This document shows, in pieces, positions 17,871 to 26,322 of a stretch of DNA of 64,000 bases. A program made the translations under genes and the position numbers. Below the pieces are notes generated by a model. It did not search any database and was not told the DNA's origin. It worked only from the letters and a program-made list of their open reading frames with translations. Source of the DNA: Nitrobacter sp. Nb-311A (GTDB lineage: Bacteria > Pseudomonadota > Alphaproteobacteria > Rhizobiales > Xanthobacteraceae); assembly GCF_000152905.1 (NCBI RefSeq), contig NZ_AAMY01000012.1, forward strand, positions 1-64,000, read 5' to 3'. Within the stretch, counting starts at the first letter, position 1. Each line of letters begins with the position of its first letter.

Positions 17871-18113
17871 TTATCTGAACGGCGTTGCCAAGTCCGGCAG
17901 ATAAGCCAGCAGCGCGACCAAAGAAACAAACCCGACCGCAATGAAGAGAAGAGATAGCTTCTGAGGACCGCTGAACTCAGATTTAGGCTGACCTGGCACC
18001 GATAAACGAGGGCTAAGGGCTGGCAGGGCCGTTCGTTCCAAAGATTGTTTTGTTCCCGGCGGCTCCCACTTCGCCTTCAAAGATCCGGCGGGACTTTGGT
18101 CCGCGCAAGCCAC
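17871..18113 (-). CDS. possible small membrane protein
   Basis: 80 aa, ATG 18113. A charged, proline-rich N-terminal 50 residues is followed by one membrane helix (LLFIAVGFVSLVALLAYL). It lies directly downstream of the 35-aa gene at 18120-18227 on the same strand, so the two may form an operon of membrane microproteins. Confidence 0.4.
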   Translation of the reverse strand: MACADQSPAGSLKAKWEPPGTKQSLERTALPALSPRLSVPGQPKSEFSGPQKLSLLFIAVGFVSLVALLAYLPDLATPFR

Positions 18114-18119
18114 CGGCGA

Positions 18120-18227
18120 TCAATCCAAAAGAAACATGCCATAGAGCGAGACGACAAGAACGATTAAGCTACCGACAGCCATTATCATCAGAAAGTAGCG
18201 TTCGAGCAGTTCGGCACCTGAAGACAT
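18120..18227 (-). CDS. 35-aa single-helix membrane protein
   Basis: ATG 18227 with an AGAGGG-like ribosome site. MSSGAELLERYFLMIMAVG continues into LIVLVVSLYGMFLLD and a stop: one transmembrane helix with a short cytoplasmic start. It is too short for usual gene finding. Its position 6 bases before the next minus-strand gene supports translation. Confidence 0.4.
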   Translation of the reverse strand: MSSGAELLERYFLMIMAVGSLIVLVVSLYGMFLLD

Positions 18228-18340
18228 TGGGGCCCTCTGACAAGACCGGGACGCGGTCGAGGATGCTCTCACCGCGTCAGCATTTCCGGGTGAGAGTTTA
18301 CAACCATTCTAACAGAAATCAGTTGCATGGAGCGGAATAA

Positions 18341-18655
18341 TTAACTCGTAGAGGGATCGCCCGCTTCTCTCCGCAACTTTTCAGCCCATTCCCGGGTGTC
18401 TTGCATCGGCCTGCCTTTATCCCTGAAGCCGAGAGCCGCCAGCTCTGCGCGGAGCTGGTCGCGGTCTGTCACATGAGAAACTTGGGCCTGCTCGAAGGTT
18501 GCCAGGAGAACGCGTGCGTTATGGGCCGCGTCCGCGTGGCCGTCGCGCTCCAGCTCGGCCATGATCTCCTTCTGGCGAGCTATATTTTTCTCGCCAAGCA
18601 GCACATGCTCCTCAGCTTGCGCCAGATGCCGCACTGTCATTTCCCGCTCGTCCAT
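18341..18655 (-). CDS. small charged hypothetical protein
   Basis: 104 aa from ATG 18655. Entirely helical and charged (MTVRHLAQAEEHVLLGEKN, QKEIMAELERDGHADAA), ending REWAEKLRREAGDP. The final REWAEKLRREA string recurs in the broken frame at 18957-19100, so the two share a tail. Such proteins are common in Bradyrhizobium, without known function. Confidence 0.6.
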   Translation of the reverse strand: MDEREMTVRHLAQAEEHVLLGEKNIARQKEIMAELERDGHADAAHNARVLLATFEQAQVSHVTDRDQLRAELAALGFRDKGRPMQDTREWAEKLRREAGDPSTS

Positions 18656-18736
18656 GGCGACCAGCTTACATTGAAATCCGGCGTATGGGTCAACCTGACC
18701 CGGTCATTAGGTCGGCCCGCCCGGCAGCTCACAAAA

Positions 18737-18768
18737 AGGCCCGCCGGATGGATTACAGCGGGCCTTTC
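18737..18768. terminator. hairpin resembling a transcription terminator
   Basis: AGGCCCGC (18737-18744) pairs with GCGGGCCT (18758-18765), followed by TTC; five A residues precede the left arm, so it could serve the opposite strand as well. No gene ends directly at it, so its role is unclear. Confidence 0.3.
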
Positions 18769-18956
18769 GGGTTCGGGAGTCGGTGCTCAGTCAACGCCCC
18801 GTTCCGACAGATCAAATGCGTAGCGCAAAAGAGCATTTCTATAGTGAGACGTTTGAGCAGTCGCTTTTTGAACCCTCAGCTGCGATTATTTTCCGGCTCC
18901 TGCCATTGCACGTCTTGCAGAGCACCCGAAGCGATAAGTGCCTCTAGGTCGTCGGC

Positions 18957-19100
18957 TTAACGATCATGGCCTTCCGCAAAACGAGCGAACGTATCCCGCT
19001 TCGCCGGATTGGTGGCGAGCTTGCTGATTAGCCGACATTCCTCGGCCTCTCTTCGGAGTTTTTCTGCCCATTCCCGAACATCTTTGATTTGCGAAGCCGC
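18957..19100 (-). pseudogene. tail of a small helical protein
   Basis: The minus-strand frame reads SQIKDVREWAEKLRREAEE, CRLISKLATNPAKRDTF, ARFAEGHDR and a stop. It resembles the C-terminal part of small rhizobial hypothetical proteins but has no start codon; its upstream end runs into the regulator remnant in another frame. Confidence 0.4.
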
Positions 19101-19260
19101 ACGCCGGCGCCGCCGCCGTTTTCAGGGATGAACTGCGCACCGGCATCTTCGAGGGCACGCTGAATGGAGGCCGCGGTCGCTGGCCTCGGGATCGCCCTTC
19201 CTCGCTCAATGCTGTTTAACGCTGCCGTCGAAAGATTAGCCGCCTTGGCCAACCGGCGCG
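19028..19260 (-). pseudogene. XRE-type DNA-binding protein remnant
   Basis: RRLAKAANLSTAALNSIERG and AASIQRALEDAGAQFIPENG, then GAGVRLRK: this is the core of the short XRE proteins common in Rhizobiales, which end EFIPENGGGPGVRLRK. The first helix is missing and replaced by a proline-rich string, so it is truncated at its N-terminus. Confidence 0.55.
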
Positions 19261-19417
19261 GCGGCGGAGCAGGCGGTGGAAGGCTCAACTATACGTGCGA
19301 GTCGACGTCCAATGCATGCTCGTGTACCGGCTGGCTAGACTGTGTCCTCATCATGGATGAATGCAGGACGCCGCCCGTAAACTCAGATGGCACTATTTGC
19401 AGCGGCGCTGCTCCCTG

Positions 19418-19443
19418 CACCTGCACCTGCACCTGCACCTGGC
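19418..19443 (+). repeat. CTGCAC hexamer repeat
   Basis: About four tandem CTGCAC units (CTGCACCTGCACCTGCACCT), in a stretch without a convincing gene. It could expand or contract. Confidence 0.7.
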
Positions 19444-19594
19444 ACTAGCTCTACCGGCTGCGCTGGTTCCTCGCAGCTTCTCCGCATAGGCGTCGCAAGT
19501 GCCATTCTTCTTGCAGGCCTGTGCGGACCGGATACCGTATCCAGGCATACATTAGGCAGAAACAGCGCAAGCAGACACCGCCACTTCCCCTGCT

Positions 19595-19740
19595 AAAGGA
19601 GCCCACGCTTTGGACCGCAGGCCACAGCTGGCTGCCGCATTGGCGGCGGCTCGAAAGGCAAGCAGCATCGTCGTTTTTAAGCTCGACCGGCTTTCCCGCG
19701 ACGTGGCCTTCGTCTCGGGCCTGCAAGCCAAGCAAGTGCA
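19595..19740 (+). pseudogene. serine recombinase (resolvase) fragment
   Basis: LDRRPQLAAALAAARKASSI, VVFKLDRLSRDVAFVSGLQA: this matches the middle of the resolvase catalytic domain (the KLDRLSRD motif that follows helix D). The serine-containing N-terminus and the DNA-binding C-terminus are absent. It is a relic of a mobile element. Confidence 0.65.
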
Positions 19741-19769
19741 TTTCGTTGTACCTCTCCCCTCAATCATTC

Positions 19770-20045
19770 GATCGAGGGTATTCATATGCCAGGAAACATC
19801 GAAAGGCGCGAAGTCAGTATGACGGCTAGTATTCGGCAGGATCACTCCGACATGAACCGGTTCACTATAACGAAATGATCGATGGTGCTGCTCGACGACA
19901 TGATGTTGGAACGCGGACGCTGATCGGTGCCCAGCACACCGGCTATGCCGCCGGTGACCGCTCCAACAGTCCCTCCCACCACCGCACCAACGGGGCCCGC
20001 GCTTCCTCCAATCATTATTGCACGGACCGGTAAATTGGAAACACC
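19770..20045 (-). pseudogene. DUF1236-like glycine-zipper protein remnant
   Basis: The minus strand reads MIGGSAGPVGAVVGGTVG, AVTGGIAGVLGTDQRPR, then in another frame HHRSFRYSEPVHVGVILPN. This is the order seen in rhizobial exported DUF1236 proteins (glycine zipper, then a beta-rich domain). A frameshift near 19920 and the IS inserted at 20062, close to its 5' end, leave it broken. Confidence 0.5.
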
Positions 20046-20057
20046 GTTCTAGTTCCG

Positions 20058-21334
20058 CTAGCAGGCTGTTGAAGAAGTGTCCCGTCTGGCTTTCGGGATG
20101 GCTTAATCGCCGTTGTGATGAGATTTGGATTGAGCTGTCGAGCAGTTTGGCGTGGCCGTGGGACGGGGGGTCATGCTGGCACCGCCATGAGCTTCGGCAG
20201 TCGCACCAGATTGTAAGCGGCGGCTGCGAAGGTGAAGGCCCATTCGACGCGGTCGCGGCCGCGGAAGCGGGTCTTGTCCTGGCGGGCGACCGTCTTGATC
20301 CAGCCGAAGGCTTCCTCAATGCGCTTGCGGATACGCTGGCTGACGGCATAGCCGCTGTGCCGCGTCGTGCGTCCGTCGATCTTCGGCCTCTCGTGTTCTG
20401 CGCCACGTGCGGCGTCACCTTCATCGCGCGCAACTCATTGACGAAGTCCTCCGTGTCATAGGCCTTATCAGCGCCAAGTGTGATGGCCAGGGGCCGGTCG
20501 GCGCGAGGTTCGATCATGTGCAACGCCGCCACCCGCTCGGCATGTCCGTCGGCCAGCGTCAGGCAGGCGTCGACCAACAGGCCGTGGCGGTTCTCCATCA
20601 GCCCATGACCCATGAAGCATAGCTTCGCCTCCTTGCCCTTGCCCTTCTTGTAGAGCCTTGCGTCCGGATCGGTGGTCGAGGCATGCGTGTCGTTAGTCCG
20701 CTTCTGGCCGTGGAAGTCGGCTTCGGCATTGCGCCCGACGCCGCCGGCCGGCGGCTCGCCAGAGCCGTCCTTCGGTTTGACGCTCTTCATCGAAGCCCAG
20801 GCCTCGATCAGCGTGCCGTCGACCGAGAAGTGATCTGTCGACAGCAGCTTCTTCACCTTGGGCTGGGCCAGCACCGCACTCAGGAATTTGGCCGCGATGT
20901 CGCCCTCAAGCAGCCGCTCGCGATTCTTCGAGAACACCGAATGGTCCCAGGCTGGATCGTCGACGCCGATGCCCACGAACCAGCGGAACAGAAGGTCGTA
21001 TTCCAGCCGCTCCATAAGCAACCGCTCCGAGCGGATCGAGTAGAACGCCTGCAAGAGCATCGCCCTGAGCAACTTCTCGGGTGGGATCGACGGCCGCCCG
21101 AGTGGCGAGTACAGCGCCGCGAACTCCCGCTCCAAAGCGACAAGCCCTTCGTTCACCGTGACCCGGATGGCGCGAAGCGGGTGGTCGCGTCGAACCCGCG
21201 CCTCCAGATCAACGTAGCTGAACAGCTCGCCAGTCAGATTGTCACCACCGCGCACTCATCATCTCCAAATCGCTTCGGAGCAATAAATCATGCTCACAGC
21301 TCGGCCGCGACTGGCTTTTTCAACAGCCTGCTAG
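20058..21334 (-). mobile_element. IS5/IS1182-type insertion sequence with CTAG target duplication
   Basis: The ends at 20062 and 21330 form inverted repeats (CAGGCTGTTGAAGAAG on the left against the reverse of CTTTTTCAACAGCCTG on the right, one mismatch). Both ends are flanked by CTAG (20058-20061 and 21331-21334), a 4-base target duplication. Element length is 1269 bases. It carries one transposase gene on the minus strand. Confidence 0.85.
20171..21255 (-). pseudogene. IS5/IS1182-type transposase with frameshift
   Basis: The start ATG at 21255 opens MRGGDNLTGELFSYVDLEAR. Family features are PSIPPEKLLRAMLLQAFYSI, then FRWFVGIGVDD, DHSVFSKNRERLL, STDHFSVDGTLIEAW (first catalytic D) and TLGADKAYD (second D). 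Near 20385 the frame shifts by one base: after VAQNTRG the continuation, IDGRTTRHSGYAVSQRIRKR, then EEAFGWIKT (catalytic E), lies in another frame ending at 20171. The break lies before the catalytic E, so the protein is either inactive or needs recoding. Confidence 0.8.
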
Positions 21335-21414
21335 GTTCTAAACTGCGTGTGCCGCGCCGATTTCGTGAAACCATGTTGAGCCCTTAGCGTTGTCGCGTCA
21401 CATGGGAGGCGACG

Positions 21415-22020
21415 ATGGTTTCAACTGCACGCATCTTCTTCGCAGGAGTGGCAACGTCAGCAATATTAGTAGGAGTTGGATTTAGCGGTGGCATATTGCT
21501 TGGGCGAGCGGCGCTTGAACCAGTTCATCCGACGAAGACGGATCAACCAAGGTTAGCGAAGAGATCGCTTCCTACAGCAAGAGTAGTTTTGCCAGCACCT
21601 ATGGAAATAGCTGACAATCCGCCCGCAACTGCTACTGCTCCCCACATACAACTAGCAAATCCCAAGACGTCTGAGCCGCAGAAGACGTCTTCAGGGGAAC
21701 AGCCTCACGTCGCGTCCGAGAAGACCAACCAAGCTCGCATGCAGGATTTGAAGAACGCAGAGCAGGCAGAGCAAATGGCCAAAGTTGAGAAGAAGAAGGC
21801 TGAGGCTATCCACCAACGACGAAGGGCCGCTGCAAGCGATCGTCATCGGCGATATGCAGAGCGGAAGGCGCGGCAGGAAGCAGCGTCGGAGCAGCAAGCA
21901 CAGGAACAACGCCATCAAGAAGAACGTCAGGCCCTCAATAAGCAGGCTGGACCATTTGGTCTGTTAGCGTTTGGTGACGGTATCGAAGTGCCGAGTCAGG
22001 CTAGCTTCTTCGGTAATTAA
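21415..22020 (+). CDS. membrane-anchored coiled-coil protein
   Basis: ATG 21415 with GGGAGG upstream; 201 aa. An N-terminal membrane anchor or signal (ATSAILVGVGFSGGILLG) is followed by a proline-rich stretch and a long charged coiled coil at about residues 100-175 (KNAEQAEQMAKVEKKKAEAI, HRRYAERKARQEAASEQQ). It ends with a hydrophobic tail. Proteins of this architecture are frequent in Bradyrhizobium and probably sit in the periplasm; function unknown. Confidence 0.65.
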   Translation: MVSTARIFFAGVATSAILVGVGFSGGILLGRAALEPVHPTKTDQPRLAKRSLPTARVVLPAPMEIADNPPATATAPHIQLANPKTSEPQKTSSGEQPHVASEKTNQARMQDLKNAEQAEQMAKVEKKKAEAIHQRRRAAASDRHRRYAERKARQEAASEQQAQEQRHQEERQALNKQAGPFGLLAFGDGIEVPSQASFFGN

Positions 22021-22051
22021 CCCGGCATTGAAAGAGGCGCCCCTTTAACGG

Positions 22052-22076
22052 GGAACTTTCGACTTGGCACGATGTT
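22052..22076 (+). promoter_or_regulatory. candidate EcfG-type stress promoter
   Basis: GGAAC (22052-22056), a 16-base spacer, then TGTT (22073-22076), 32 bases before the ATG of the small secreted protein. The EcfG consensus is GGAAC-N16/17-CGTT. Confidence 0.35.
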
Positions 22077-22108
22077 ACCTGCGAGCGATCCGAACAAGGA
22101 GACTTTGA

Positions 22109-22342
22109 ATGAAGAACCTTTTGATTTGTGGTGCACTTGCAGCATTTGTTTTGAGCACGCAGGCAGCGGTGGCCGATCATGAGTTTTACATCGTTCAGGA
22201 TGCCCACACCAAGAAGTGCACAGTCGTAGATACTAAGCCCACGACGACTACAACGACCGTGGTCGGAGATGGAACTGTCTACAAGACTCGCACGGAGGCG
22301 GATTCCGCGATAAAGACGACCAAGATTTGCACCGAGCATTAA
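22109..22342 (+). CDS. small secreted protein
   Basis: ATG 22109 with AAGGAG upstream; 77 aa. A clear signal peptide (NLLICGALAAFVLSTQAAVA) is followed by a 55-residue mature part with two cysteines (KKCTVVDTKPTTTTTTVVGD, TTKICTEH) that could form a disulfide. Similar small exported proteins are common in Bradyrhizobium. A terminator follows at 22405-22430, so it is transcribed alone, possibly from a stress promoter. Confidence 0.7.
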   Translation: MKNLLICGALAAFVLSTQAAVADHEFYIVQDAHTKKCTVVDTKPTTTTTTVVGDGTVYKTRTEADSAIKTTKICTEH

Positions 22343-22404
22343 AGGGTTATCAAGGGCGACCTTGGACCGCTATGAATCGATTTAGCTAAGAGACAATCTG
22401 GAGA

Positions 22405-22430
22405 CGGCTCGGCAACGAGCCGTTTTTTTT
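22405..22430 (+). terminator. rho-independent terminator
   Basis: CGGCTC (22405-22410), loop GGCAAC, GAGCCG (22417-22422), then eight T residues. It ends the transcript of the small secreted protein gene. Confidence 0.85.
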
Positions 22431-22644
22431 GGCGTGATTACAAGAAAACTGACGGAAGAAGAAGCTAAGCAGATGATTGCGGCGAATATGAAGGAGTATA
22501 GCCGCCGACTTCTATTCCGCTGTGCGCTCGGACCAGGTCGAGCAAGACGCGATCCCAGTGGCTTAAACTGACTGACTAGGCTAACCCGCAGCGACTTGAG
22601 ACCCTGTACTTCCTCTAGATTTGGGCAGCGTCCGTCGATTAAGG

Positions 22645-22860
22645 AGACGGACGATGCGCGCCTCGCGGTTTCACTGAAGAACAAATCATCGAGATTCTGA
22701 AGGAGCAGGAGGCTGGTGCGAAGACGGCTGAGTCTGCCGCAAGCACGGCATCTCGGCAGCAACCTTTTACAAGTTCCAGGCAAAGTTCGGCGGGATATCC
22801 GACGCGCCCGCCTGAAGGCTCTTGAGGACGAGATCGCTCGGCTGAAGAAGCTGCGGCGGC
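22645..22860 (+). pseudogene. IS3-family OrfA remnant
   Basis: GFTEEQIIEILKEQEAGAKT, then after a one-base shift VCRKHGISAATFYKFQAKFG, then KALEDEIARLKK in a third frame. This is the IS2/IS51-type OrfA helix-turn-helix protein, decayed by two frameshifts. It lies just upstream of the first copy of the duplicated membrane gene pair. Confidence 0.7.
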
Positions 22861-23173
22861 CGCTGGCGCTCGGCACGCGCAGGCCCATGCCGGACCGGGC
22901 CAACACAACATCATGGGCCGCGATCATCCGCCCACGATTGCCGGTCAGGGGCGTTCCAAGATGGAACGATCGGAAGCCGAGCAACAGGGCAACGCCACAA
23001 GAGGTCGCGCGGCGCGTTCTCATTTCGGGCTTCATGCATTTTTAGATTATTTTGTTGGGTTAAGCATATCGCAACTTGTTCGGGGACTACCCGAACATTT
23101 TGATGTCCCGAGCGCAGCCTATCGCCCAACGTTCTTCGTCAAGATTAGGAATCAAGCGCGTTCGGCATCAACC

Positions 23174-23533
23174 ATGGATATCGTTTTAATTCTATTGTCT
23201 CTCAGCGCACTCATAGGCACAATTGCAGGCTTGCGCTTTAAAGTCTTTGTCCTTGTGCCTATCGCGTTGCTGATTGTTCTGGTCTCGGCAGCTGTTCTCC
23301 GCACGCATGGTTTCGGTCCCGGGAGCGGGATTGCCATCATAGTCGCGGGTCTGGTCGTGAACCAGGCTGCTTACGCCCTTATCCAGATCGGCTTGGGAGT
23401 AAATGCTTATGACCGATCATTTGAAGAAATAGCCGACGGCGAACCAGCCCCCGACCGCGAGCAGCATGTCGGCGATAATCACCGCGATCAAAAGCCGTCC
23501 CCATCCCGGTCTTTTCCTTCGCATAAAAATTAG
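23174..23533 (+). CDS. small multi-helix membrane protein, copy 1
   Basis: 119 aa from ATG 23174 (MDIVLILLSLSALIGTIAG). Three likely membrane helices occupy residues 1-80 (VFVLVPIALLIVLVSAAVL, GIAIIVAGLVVNQAAYALI); the polar tail after residue 85 is antisense to the neighbour. It is about 60 percent identical by eye to the gene at 60270-60632. In both copies about 40 upstream residues in the same frame (RGLPEHFDV, AAYRPTFF) are also similar, so translation may start earlier or the leader is conserved. Function unknown. Confidence 0.6.
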   Translation: MDIVLILLSLSALIGTIAGLRFKVFVLVPIALLIVLVSAAVLRTHGFGPGSGIAIIVAGLVVNQAAYALIQIGLGVNAYDRSFEEIADGEPAPDREQHVGDNHRDQKPSPSRSFPSHKN

Positions 23534-23620
23534 CGCTCGGCGTATTTTCCAAGGGCTACTGTACCATTTTCGCTTGAAGCGCAGGCACGTTGCGTCGTGG
23601 TGGGACAATGCTTGGGTCAT
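23417..23620 (-). CDS. small single-helix membrane protein, copy 1
   Basis: 67 aa (MTQALSHHDATCLRFKRKW) ending in one membrane helix (RLLIAVIIADMLLAVGGWFA, then VGYFFK). An internal ATG (MRRKRPGWGRLL) may be the true start. Its 3' end overlaps the plus-strand gene by 117 bases. The partner at 60177-60386 is arranged identically with the same 117-base overlap, and the substitutions between copies are conservative (IIADMLLAVGG against IVIDCLLAAGA). Confidence 0.55.
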   Translation of the reverse strand: MTQALSHHDATCLRFKRKWYSSPWKIRRALIFMRRKRPGWGRLLIAVIIADMLLAVGGWFAVGYFFK

Positions 23621-23940
23621 AACAAGGCACTTTGCGTTGTGATTTCACTGAACGCTCCGTTCAGAGCAAAGCGAGTGCCATTCGTTCGTGACGGACGCGC
23701 TGAGAGAAGATGGTGATGCTCCGGGGCATTAACGAAAATTCCTGCGAACAACGCAATCCCTAGCGGCTCGATTTGCGCGAACACCGCTCCGGCTTGGTTT
23801 TCTTTGAGCAGTCAAATTTTTACGACGGCGCAGGGCGGGTCAGTCGTATCAAGCTTCGGCGCGCCACCTCCTCTGCCATAACAACAAACGTGATCGTTAA
23901 TGCTCGCCTGTTTGAATGCATCCGCAAAATATTATAATGA
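23621..23940. other. intergenic, nothing recognised
   Basis: Upstream region of the minus-strand membrane gene; its first 100 bases belong to the inverted duplication. The rest shows no gene, repeat or hairpin that I can support. Confidence 0.4.
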
Positions 23941-24143
23941 ATGGCAATGCAATCGTATGACGTGGTGAGTCCACCACTCCTAGTTGCTGAAGAAACTGGG
24001 GCTACGTCCTGCGCGAGTTACCTGTCGTTCGAGGGATTCAAGAATCCCCCTGTGGAAGATGCTCCTCGAACAAGATGCCCGCCTATGGTCACAATCCCCA
24101 CTCATCAAGGAAGCAAGTCTGATTCGATCATAGGGATGGGCAG

Positions 24144-24404
24144 TTGACCGGTTGGATTTGCGAGGAAGGAGCTGTTCGGAACGCTAAAGCTAGCGAGACG
24201 GGGCTGATTGCCTTGCTGATCGGATACACGGTTGCTGAAGTTGAACGCGATCTCATTATTGAAACGCTGCGTGCTTACGATGGCAATCGGACGCGGGCAG
24301 CAAAGACGCTTGCTGTTTCGGTTCGCACCTTGCGCAACAAGATCAACGAATATGAAGCCAAAGGTTTTGATATTCCCTCTTCGGTTCACAATCAGGTCTG
24401 CTAA
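24144..24404 (+). CDS. Fis-type helix-turn-helix protein
   Basis: 86 aa, TTG start at 24144 overlapping the stop of a 68-codon frame (23941-24147) that may be its displaced N-terminus. The C-terminal 55 residues (GYTVAEVERDLIIETLRAYD, GNRTRAAKTLAVSVRTLRNK) are the HTH_8 DNA-binding domain found at the end of NtrC-family activators. In Rhizobiales such short proteins occur alone, without the AAA+ domain. It could be a nucleoid or promoter-binding protein; the start is uncertain. Confidence 0.7.
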   Translation: MTGWICEEGAVRNAKASETGLIALLIGYTVAEVERDLIIETLRAYDGNRTRAAKTLAVSVRTLRNKINEYEAKGFDIPSSVHNQVC

Positions 24405-25032
24405 TCGATTTCAGCCTTCCGCTTCACAGTAGCTTGATGGCTTATCCGCTTCCTTCATCTTATCAATTTGTTTTAGCGGAGGGTCGCGCCTTCGATACTT
24501 GGCTCCGGCGCATTTCCAGAAGCAAAGTGGTTGACCCTTTGCAAGGCGTAGACGTAGTCAGGCGGTGGAATGCCTACGGTGAACTTGGGCAACAACTTTA
24601 TAGCCCGGCTCACTCATCTGATATCGAATGAGGCCGCAAGCTAACGTGTTGGTGCCGCAGACGCGTTTAAGGCAGTAGAGCAAAAAGGAGCTGGCCGGCG
24701 AATGGTCCTATACTCGGACCCGCCGCTGGGGTCCGGTGCGGTCGATCAAGACATTCATTCCGGGATCGCCTGTACGGCTAAACGCGACCGCATCGATATT
24801 CCCTTAGCCCGCTCAGCACCTCGTATCGCCGCATTTGAACTTGTGCCTTCAATAGCAACGCGCGACTCCGGGCGGTCTTCGCCAGCTCCGAACGTTGCTC
24901 AGATGAGGGACGTTCAACAGTACCAAAGTAAGTAAACCTGACAGTTCGTGCATACGCTCGATTAACTATTTCACTGGATGGTGGCGCACATATCCTTAAT
25001 TGAGCAATCCTGCCTTGTGCCGTGGAATCGCC
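24405..25032. other. gene-poor stretch
   Basis: A 64-codon frame from ATG 24437 (contains FVLAEGRAFDTWLRRISRS) might be a small protein or a relic; no family recognised. Frames at 24702-24935 and on the minus strand at 24778-24990 overlap each other and have no ribosome sites. Confidence 0.35.
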
Positions 25033-26067
25033 ATGCGTCGGTTTCCTGTTCTGATCGTCGCGGCTGGGGCTGTGGCCATGGCAAGTGGCAGCATCATCGC
25101 TATCGCAGCACAACATTTTCTCGGTTCGGCCGCATTCGAGCCAGCACCCGCTGCGAAGCCAGAATTAGTCACCGGCTCAATTGATTCGCGTTGGCCCAAA
25201 CCGGGCGTAGAACGCCAGACTGCGGTCGCCGACGCTGCACCGGAAGTCGCTGCGCTGGAAGTCGAGGCAGCGCCGGAGCCAGAGAAGCGAATGGTCGTCG
25301 CCAAGCCCACCTGCAACAACCCGAATGCATTAGGCGTGTCGCGCACGGTGCAGATCGATACAATGGGCGGACCTGGCTTTGGTATGTCACAGTATCGCGA
25401 CTACGACTTCCTACGGCCCGGCGAGGTAGTGTTGACTTTCGATGACGGCCCCTGGCCGGTGACGACACCGATGGTGCTAGCGGCCTTGAAGGCTGAGTGC
25501 TTGCGGGCCACCTTCTTCTCGATTGGCAAGCACGCCACCTGGCACCCTGAAGTGCTGAAACAGGTGGTGGCGGAGGGCCACACAGTGGGCTCGCATACTT
25601 GGTCGCACCAAAATCTTGCTCATAAATCGCCGCAAGAAGCTCAGGATGAAATCGAGAAAGGTATGAGCGCGGTAGCGACGATGGCCGGTACACCGATCGC
25701 GCCGTTTTTCCGCTATCCGCAATTGCGGCAAACCGGCAATCTCAAAGCATATCTTGTCCAGCGCAATGTCGCGGCATTCTCGATTGATATCGACTCGGAA
25801 GATTTCAAAATCAAGAAGCCTGACGTGTTGGTGGGATCGACGATGGCCAAGCTCAAAAAGAACGGCAAGGGCATTATCTTAATGCACGATCTGCATAAGT
25901 GGACCGCCCTTGCGGTGCCGGAACTGCTAGCCCAGCTCAAGGCGAATGGCTACAAAGTTGTTCACGTCCGCGCTAAAGATACGCTTAATACCCTACCAAA
26001 ATACGACGCAATAGTCGCGGCGGCGCAGCCGGCCAAATCAAACAACGCGCGCGCGATTCCGCAGTAA
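25033..26067 (+). CDS. polysaccharide deacetylase, NodB-like, exported
   Basis: I take ATG 25033 (MRRFPVLIVAAGAVAMASG), which gives a signal or membrane anchor; 344 aa. After a proline/alanine-rich linker, the NodB homology domain begins near residue 130: TFDDGPW (catalytic and metal aspartates), SHTWSHQ (metal histidines), RYPQ and LMHD. These enzymes remove acetyl groups from N-acetylglucosamine polymers, probably in the periplasm here. All core motifs are present. It is a single gene, with a small membrane protein gene following 60 bases later. Confidence 0.85.
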   Translation: MRRFPVLIVAAGAVAMASGSIIAIAAQHFLGSAAFEPAPAAKPELVTGSIDSRWPKPGVERQTAVADAAPEVAALEVEAAPEPEKRMVVAKPTCNNPNALGVSRTVQIDTMGGPGFGMSQYRDYDFLRPGEVVLTFDDGPWPVTTPMVLAALKAECLRATFFSIGKHATWHPEVLKQVVAEGHTVGSHTWSHQNLAHKSPQEAQDEIEKGMSAVATMAGTPIAPFFRYPQLRQTGNLKAYLVQRNVAAFSIDIDSEDFKIKKPDVLVGSTMAKLKKNGKGIILMHDLHKWTALAVPELLAQLKANGYKVVHVRAKDTLNTLPKYDAIVAAAQPAKSNNARAIPQ

Positions 26068-26127
26068 TACAGACCATCGACCGACTGAAGGCAACGACGG
26101 GCATACGCGTGTAACTCCGTCCTCACG

Positions 26128-26322
26128 GTGAGCAAGAAAAATTCCATTCTCGCGCTCCAAGCCCAAGTCATGCTGGTCCGTAACGGCAAAGGACTCAAGT
26201 GTCTCTTGATTGCAGCAATTATTGCGCTCGTCTATTCGCCCGCGTTCGTCATGCTCGTTCCCCTCTGGCTCTATTCCGTTCTCGAAGAACGAATCGGCGT
26301 CGCTAAAATCAACCCGCCGTGA
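26128..26322 (+). CDS. small membrane protein
   Basis: 64 aa from GTG 26128. One hydrophobic stretch, possibly two short helices (CLLIAAIIALVYSPAFVML, VPLWLYSVLEERIG). It follows the deacetylase gene on the same strand at 60 bases and might be co-transcribed. Unknown function. Confidence 0.45.
   Translation: MSKKNSILALQAQVMLVRNGKGLKCLLIAAIIALVYSPAFVMLVPLWLYSVLEERIGVAKINPP

Larger units (their letters stand above)
23041..23720. repeat. diverged inverted repeat, copy 1
   Basis: This stretch matches the reverse complement of about 60030-60770, including upstream non-coding parts (for example TTAAGCATATCGCAACTTGTTC against TTAAGCATGCAGCGATATGTCC, and CACTTTGCGTTGTGATTTCA shared exactly). It carries the two overlapping membrane genes listed below. 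Confidence 0.75.

Noticed and set aside
19418-19443. Short hexamer repeat as a CRISPR-like array
   Set aside because: Unit size is six bases with no spacers.
19552-20061. Extension of the 567-codon minus-strand transposase frame beyond the IS end
   Set aside because: The inverted repeat and CTAG duplication place the IS end at 20062; the extra residues belong to other remnants and are read-through.
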